Positions 59,491 through 64,000 of a DNA stretch of 64,000 bases are shown here, piece after piece. This DNA comes from Hydractinia symbiolongicarpus. Lineage: Eukaryota; Cnidaria; Hydrozoa; Anthoathecata; Hydractiniidae. The notes under the pieces are model-generated. The model was given only the letters and a program-made list of their open reading frames with translations, did no database searches and was not told the DNA's origin. The position numbers and the translations under genes are program-made. How positions within the stretch are numbered: the stretch's first letter is position 1; the number at the start of each line of letters is the position of its first letter. The stretch is from NCBI RefSeq assembly GCF_029227915.1, contig NC_079881.1:32155501-32219500 (forward strand), in the 5' to 3' direction.

Positions 59491-59583
59491 ACATTTGAGT
59501 AATTCTAGAGTCAGTTTTAAAAGCTTTAATTTCGCCTTTATATGTTTCTTTTCCGAGAATATAAAAGCCACTAGGACATACAT

Positions 59584-60033
59584 TTAAATACGTCTGAGAC
59601 ACATTGTTAAAAATTCTGAAATCTTTATAAATTTTTTAAAATGTTTCCCTTCTTTTAAAAGGGGCCAATAAGTGGCAGAACGCCATAAAAGAACTACCAG
59701 CACATCTACAACTTCACTATTACAAATACTCTTTAAGACCAAAACTATATCAACCGCAAGGGGAACTAAATAAATGTTCTCGTTAGTATAAGGTTGTGAA
59801 AAAGCGTTAACACATTTACTTCCTAAATAATAAAACTTTGAGTTAAATCTATTTACTTTATGGTTACGCGAGTCAGCGAACCTATCAACTTTCAAATGAC
59901 CCCACAAGGAATTTAAATAATCAAAACAATCAATAGCTCGTTTCTCAATCATCCATCAGCCTTAGCATTTAAATTTCTGGATAACCAAGCAGGTTTTAAC
60001 ACAATTTTATTTTCGCAACAAATATTATAAATT
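59584..60033 (-). pseudogene. DIRS-like RNase H, C-terminal half and following domain
   Basis: Starting next to the MITE the minus strand reads IYNICCENKIVLKPAWLSRN then LNAKADG and a TGA. The frame then continues as SLWGHLKVDRFADSRNHKVN, NAFSQPYTNENIYLVP and VVLLWRSATYWPLL. The motifs DRFAxxxNxKxxRFNS and WxSAxxWPLL are typical of the DIRS segment after RNase H. It ends at a stop at 59584. Confidence 0.82.
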
Positions 60034-60540
60034 TTAACCTGCTGGGGCTTTTAGGGGCTCCTCAATGCTGGGGGGGCTGATTCGACCCCCCCTGTGTAAT
60101 TTCTATAATTGTTGTCTGTCAGACCTGAAACTTACCACAAGTGTTGTCCAGGCATTAATAAACAATTTGACGAAAAAAATTGATGACGTCAGCATTTTCG
60201 GTAGTCACGTCATTAAATTCGGTGACATCAATCTCTAACTTTGAATTTTGTTAATTGTTGTATAATTGCGATGAATTTAGTAACAATAATAATAGAAACA
60301 CAAAGTAATATAACAATATAAACTAAGAAGTGACATAGGGCTTTAAAAAACATGCAAAACAAATTTTTTAGTAAAAAATTTTTTTTCAAAATTTTACTCA
60401 ACATAAAAAGTGTTGTCATGGCAACACTTCGGCATAACTCCCCGAAATTTTTTTTCGAAAAATAAAGCTAAATAAAAGTTAGGAAAAGTCACAAAATTTG
60501 TAGGTGTAACTATAAACACCCCCAGCACGAATAGGGTTAA
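60034..60540. mobile_element. piggyBac-like MITE inside DIRS RNase H
   Basis: TTAA flanks both ends (60034-60037, 60537-60540). The right end complement starts CCCTATTCGTGCTGGGG. The left end starts CCTGCTGGGG, the same sequence with a 7-bp deletion after CC. The subterminal GGGGGGGCTGATTCGACCCCCCC resembles the hairpin of the copy at 493-1183. Removing the element with one TTAA rejoins the RNase H codons in frame (QQMA, Val-Lys, IYNICC). This defines its exact boundaries. No coding capacity. Confidence 0.88.
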
Positions 60541-60548
60541 CAGCCATC

Positions 60549-60840
60549 TGTTGTAAATCTTCCTTATTACTTCCTACTTTAAGAATTTTTGACACAGCAT
60601 AATAATCTGTTATGCCAAACAACACTTTTATCTTTTAATATTTGACTAAAACATTGTATTGAAAAATGAACCTCTTTTAATTCTCTCCAAGTGGAACTGT
60701 TTTCCATTTCATTTACCGTAAAAGTTCTATGTGAAACGTTCTCCATGTTATTATCTAAAACCCATGCTCCTAAAGCAATTAAGTCGATCAAGGTTCCTCT
60801 CCCAAAAGAGTAATTCTTGATGAACGCCTGGGAAGTTCAA
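60549..60840 (-). pseudogene. DIRS-like RNase H, N-terminal half
   Basis: The minus strand reads LGAWVLDNN, then SSTWRELKEVHFSIQCFSQ and DKSVVWHN. A one-base shift near 60613 moves the frame to TDYYAVSKILKVGSNKEDLQ and QQMA next to the MITE. Visible RNase H acidic residues are Glu in SSTWRELKEV and Asp in TDYYA. These motifs are those of the DIRS RNase H. Confidence 0.8.
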
Positions 60841-61065
60841 AATATTAATTGTCGTGTCCCATGACGATCTGTTTTCAATTAACTTACAAAGTTCTCGCGT
60901 TTTCAGATTTACAACATCTCTCATGACAAATTTTTTTAGAAACTAATTTCCCAGTTAATTTTGCAAGCTTTCTAGCTGTGGTATAAGGATGCGAAAGAAG
61001 AGACCGTAAATAATTTTTTGTAAAGCTCATGCGGTTTTCAGACACTTTGATGTTTGTTTTTTAAT

Positions 61066-61562
61066 CTAAGGTAAGTCCTAACTAAGTAAGATTTTGCGAA
61101 GGGGTCCAAACCGATTTCTCGCAATTTGATACGAATCCCGCTTTTTCTAATGAATTCCTAACAGAAATCGCATGATTTTTTGCTATGTTAAAACTATTTT
61201 CAACACCTGCGCCGTGATCTAATTAAACACTAATAATAATTTCATTTTCGTGCCAAAAAGCTACCAGAGGGCGAATCACTTTTGTGAAAATGAATGGGGC
61301 AGTACTTAATCCAAAAGGCAATACTACGAACACAAAATACTTCTTCATTCCGTCTACAACCCACGAAAAACCTAAATAAGTTTGTTGTTCTTCAAAAATT
61401 TTAATATGATGGTAACCTTGTTTCAAATCAAACTTATATGCGTGACTGTTTTTTGACACAACAGATCTCAAAGATGTCCAATCGACAAACTTAATGTAGT
61501 CTTTAGTTAGATGTTTATTAACGTATCGTAGATCTAGAATCAGCCTTTTCTTTCTTGATGAG
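61066..61562 (-). pseudogene. DIRS-like reverse transcriptase, main part
   Basis: The minus strand reads KKRLILDLRYVNKHL, then AYKFDLKQGYHHIKI (motif A Asp present), then FVVLPFGLSTAPFIFTKVIR (motif B). The catalytic motif C, normally YLDD, reads stop-Leu-Asp-His: Tyr has become TAA at 61223 and the second Asp has become His. The frame then runs on as KAGFVSNCEKSVWTPSQNLT to a stop near 61066. The enzyme is therefore inactive. Confidence 0.88.
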
Positions 61563-61687
61563 TCTCTATAATAATAGCCGTCGTCTGTCTGTCTCTGTGC
61601 AATATGGCACCTCAAGTAGCGAGACATACGATATGCGGTATATACAGGACGGGCAAACCCGTGGATTTTTCCACGGGCAACGACTAT
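61563..61687 (+). mobile_element. Tiny Helitron-like insertion (about 122 bp) in DIRS RT
   Basis: The left end TCTATAATAATAGCC plus GTCTGTCTGTCTCTGTG is the family 5' end. The right end has a perfect CCCGTGGA/TCCACGGG hairpin with a TTTT loop (61658-61677), then GCAACGACTA. Only about 70 bp lie between. Flanking RT codons (PLSIITK and DSSRKKRLI) join in frame when 61565-61686 is removed. The terminal reads CTAT rather than CTAG, which is unusual for a Helitron. Confidence 0.65.
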
Positions 61688-61707
61688 TTTGTAATAATAG
61701 ACAAAGG

Positions 61708-62010
61708 TTAAATGATTTTGGGAACCACTAGAGAGTCAACAAACACACTTTCTAACAGTTCCTCAATACTTTCGGAAACAAAATTATTTTCTACAAGAGC
61801 AGATTTATTATTTTCAAAGTAAGAATTTCCAGGAGTAGAGATAAATGGAAGTTTGTATCCGGTTTTTAAAATTTCTAAAATGGTAGAGCTAGTGCCGATG
61901 TCTTCCCAATATATTAAGTTAGCTCTTAAATTCTCTTTAACACGATTAATACTAGGAGTAAATATATTAACAAAATTAAACTCTTCTCCAATGTCCTGCT
62001 TTCCCGTACA
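61708..62010 (-). pseudogene. DIRS-like RT, N-terminal part
   Basis: An open minus-strand frame without ATG reads FVNIFTPSINRVKENLRANL, then IYWEDIGTSSTILEILKTGY, then KLPFISTPGNSYFENNKSAL and SLVVPKII, ending in TAA at 61708. The phrase RANLxYW...GY.LPF is the usual lead-in to DIRS RT. The stop is a point change before PLSIITK, which continues on the far side of the tiny Helitron-like insertion. Confidence 0.8.
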
Positions 62011-62424
62011 CTAAAGAAATGTCGGTTGATTTAGCGATTCGACTGTTGGTGCTTCTGTAGGGAGGCCTCCTTAAATTCAATTGATTTGGTGGACGAGGAT
62101 TTGTATAGGACTGAAAAACGACAAACAGGTTTGTTTATCCTTTTCTTCGCCAACGCCCTTTTTCAGCAGCACATATTTTTCGTTTATCCTCGCTGTCGCT
62201 AGTTAACTCATCAGATTCGTATTCTGCAACAGTGTTCCATCCTCCAAACCTCTACATTCCTTAAGGCTTGGTTTAGAAGTATATCCATTTTTGAATAGAG
62301 ATATGGCTTCATCAATTTTTTAGTCAATTTCGTTGTTCAATGCCAGCTGTTTCTGGTTTGCCTTGAATTTTAAATCAGTGTTTAATTTTCTTGTTTTTGA
62401 AGGTGGCGGCGAAGGAACGGTGAT

Positions 62425-62766
62425 TTAACGCTTCAAGTGTTCAAACCTTTTATCGAAATGCGTCTTACACAAAGAAAACGTGTCGTTCACAGACATCATC
62501 CGGTTGTCATCAGCTTCATTGTCAGCACAGCTACTGCAACTTACTCGCTCGATATCCATTTCAACTCCTGGATCAAAAGTATTCATAATTTCTGGACGAT
62601 GTACTCTTTGTAAAATTACAGAATAATCAGATATGATCCTTCTCACTAGATTTTTATCGACGTGTGACTTGAAAACTTGATTGGACGTCTTTAATTTACT
62701 AACCACGTGATAATTTGTTACGCAAATCAGCAATTGCATAAATTGCATAATCGTAAATAAGTTCAT
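62425..62766 (-). pseudogene. Putative gag-like 5' ORF of the DIRS-like element
   Basis: A 113-codon frame includes SHVDKNLVRR, IISDYSVILQRVHRPEIMNT and an acidic, Cys-containing part ending FEHLKR. Its position upstream of RT suggests the gag-like ORF, but no motif proves it. Sequence between it and RT (62010-62425) has no long frame. Confidence 0.4.
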
Positions 62767-62770
62767 ATAT

Positions 62771-64000
62771 CTGTACTAAATGGATGCGTGGCACAGTTTC
62801 GGCACTGATCTAGCACTCCTACGGTTGTTTAACGCCGGTTATCACACTGACTTGTACAATACGAGAAGGGTGAACAGATGAATAAAAATCGCATTACACA
62901 TGTCGCATGTGAATTTATTTAATAATTTTACTTTGTCCGTAAATCATTCAAAAAAAGTTATTTTAAATTTTTTGCCTTGTTGATCGACATATTTTCTACT
63001 TTAAACAAAAAGCACACCTTTAGAGTCTCCCATTTTGCCTAATATTTTTTCATAGACTTTTAAGAAAAAAGGGCGAAAATCCACAAGAATAATAATACAC
63101 CTGTTTCGAAGAGATAGTGAAAACCAGGTCCACCATTAGTTACTTATTTCTATTTCATCAAGGGAATTCTCTGAAAGGCGCGCAGTATAAAAGCTGATGA
63201 CATCTAAAAATCTTTTCCAGTTCTCACATTTTTGCAGGCAGAAACATAAACAAAGGAAAGAAAATGATAGTTATTAATTTTTGTAGTACATTGGTAAAAA
63301 ATGCATTCAATTTTTTTTAAAATTCTCATTCTTTTAGCTTGTAAGATTGTTTTAAAGTTTAAGAATGTGTCAAAACTAAACGTTGTAGAGAAAAGGGTCA
63401 TAGATATAGCACGATTCTCCAACAACTTTGCTTAATCATACAAAAGCAAAAAGTAGATATTCACTAGTTCTAAAGAGAAAACGCTAACTTGCGCTTCAGT
63501 AGTGTACCTTGTGAACGTTACATTTTGTGAGTATGTAACTACGCTGTTATTGTAAAAAGGCACTAACAAGTGTTTAACTATTTTCAGTATATACTCACTT
63601 GTACTCACTAGAATTTTTTTCCCACAAGGACAGGTCTTAACCATTTTCATCCTTGTAAAAACATAATGCGTAAAAATTGTGGAGGAAAAAAGAAAAATCT
63701 CCGAACACAATTTGAGTAAAGTAACAAAACAATTTTTGATGAAGCCCATAGGACGGCTCCAAAATTTGCATTGCCATAACTTCAATGTCATTAATCGTTG
63801 TCATTTCTTCATGAATCAAAGTCAACAACTGCACTAAACAAATAAACAAACAAATTAAGCTTCAGCTTGAGCTGATTTTGTATATTTGAAGTTTTCGACG
63901 CATGTTTAACAATCGATTGTTCTTAAATTTAAAGTATATTTTATTTGTTTTTTAATATATTACACATTTTTGTGAAAGAATTTTTCGGTGTTCAAATGTT
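62771..64000. other. AT-rich stretch to the end of the window
   Basis: Nothing firm. Minus-strand frames at 63204-63425, 63432-63791 and 63637-63849 overlap each other and have no recognisable domain, so I do not call them. Confidence 0.45.

Larger units (their letters stand above)
58725..62770 (-). mobile_element. DIRS-like tyrosine-recombinase retrotransposon, degraded and twice interrupted
   Basis: Read on the minus strand from high to low coordinates the order is gag-like, reverse transcriptase, RNase H and tyrosine recombinase N-terminal part. This order and the motif wording are those of DIRS-group elements. Two other elements have inserted: a piggyBac-like MITE in RNase H (60034-60540) and a tiny Helitron-like copy in RT (61563-61687). 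Stops and frameshifts occur throughout. A roughly 40-bp direct repeat (58748-58785, 62648-62692) near the two ends may be part of its terminal repeats, as in split-direct-repeat members. Outer limits are approximate. Confidence 0.85.

Noticed and set aside
63204-63849. Three overlapping minus-strand frames at the window end
   Set aside because: They overlap in different frames and look AT-driven.

Overview
The window reads as a piece of a repeat-rich, AT-rich invertebrate genome. It has short coding exons bounded by GT...AG introns, no operons, and mostly decayed mobile DNA. The mix of DIRS, Penelope-like, CR1/L2-like LINE, Harbinger, piggyBac-like and Helitron-like elements, together with a small secreted PAN/Apple-type gene, fits a cnidarian and perhaps a hydrozoan. 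That assignment is inference; no marker gene fixes the species.

Layout. 0-11 kb: a TTAA-flanked piggyBac-like MITE (493-1183), a 313-bp tandem duplication (3370-3988), a 92-bp satellite with an alternating two-unit pattern (6160-6757), a Lys/Gln-rich open exon followed by four small exon-like segments with good splice sites (7775-8610), and a truncated minus-strand Helitron-like copy (10341-11003). 11.1-15.3 kb: a nearly complete but dead LINE with an SGNH-type ORF1 and an endonuclease/RT ORF2. 16.5-17.7 kb: a 53-bp minisatellite. 18.1-19 kb: a duplicated exon-like segment. 19-28 kb: almost featureless AT-rich DNA. 28.9-30.0 kb: a Harbinger-type element with perfect 42-bp TIRs and a TTA target duplication that carries only the Myb/SANT-like protein. 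30-37 kb: scattered fragments of decayed genes, including an exon present twice 1.7 kb apart. 37.4-41.9 kb: two Helitron-like elements joined head to tail. 42.4-46.3 kb: the one convincing intact host gene, three exons, 265 residues, secreted. 47-54 kb: a rearranged Penelope fragment and several arrays of a roughly 200-bp satellite. 54.5-57.8 kb: an 18-bp minisatellite, a 1.76-kb TIR element with ACGTCTT-rich ends, and a small MITE. 58.7-62.8 kb: a minus-strand DIRS-like retrotransposon broken by a piggyBac-like MITE and by a tiny Helitron-like insertion.

The secreted PAN/Apple-type gene is the only complete functional-looking gene. Everything else is transposon-derived, repeat, or gene remnant. 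The most informative observations are structural: nested insertions whose removal restores reading frame, an inverted Penelope segment, head-to-tail Helitron-like ends, and satellites with higher-order organisation. I found no tRNA, rRNA or CRISPR array and saw no clear new enzymatic system.
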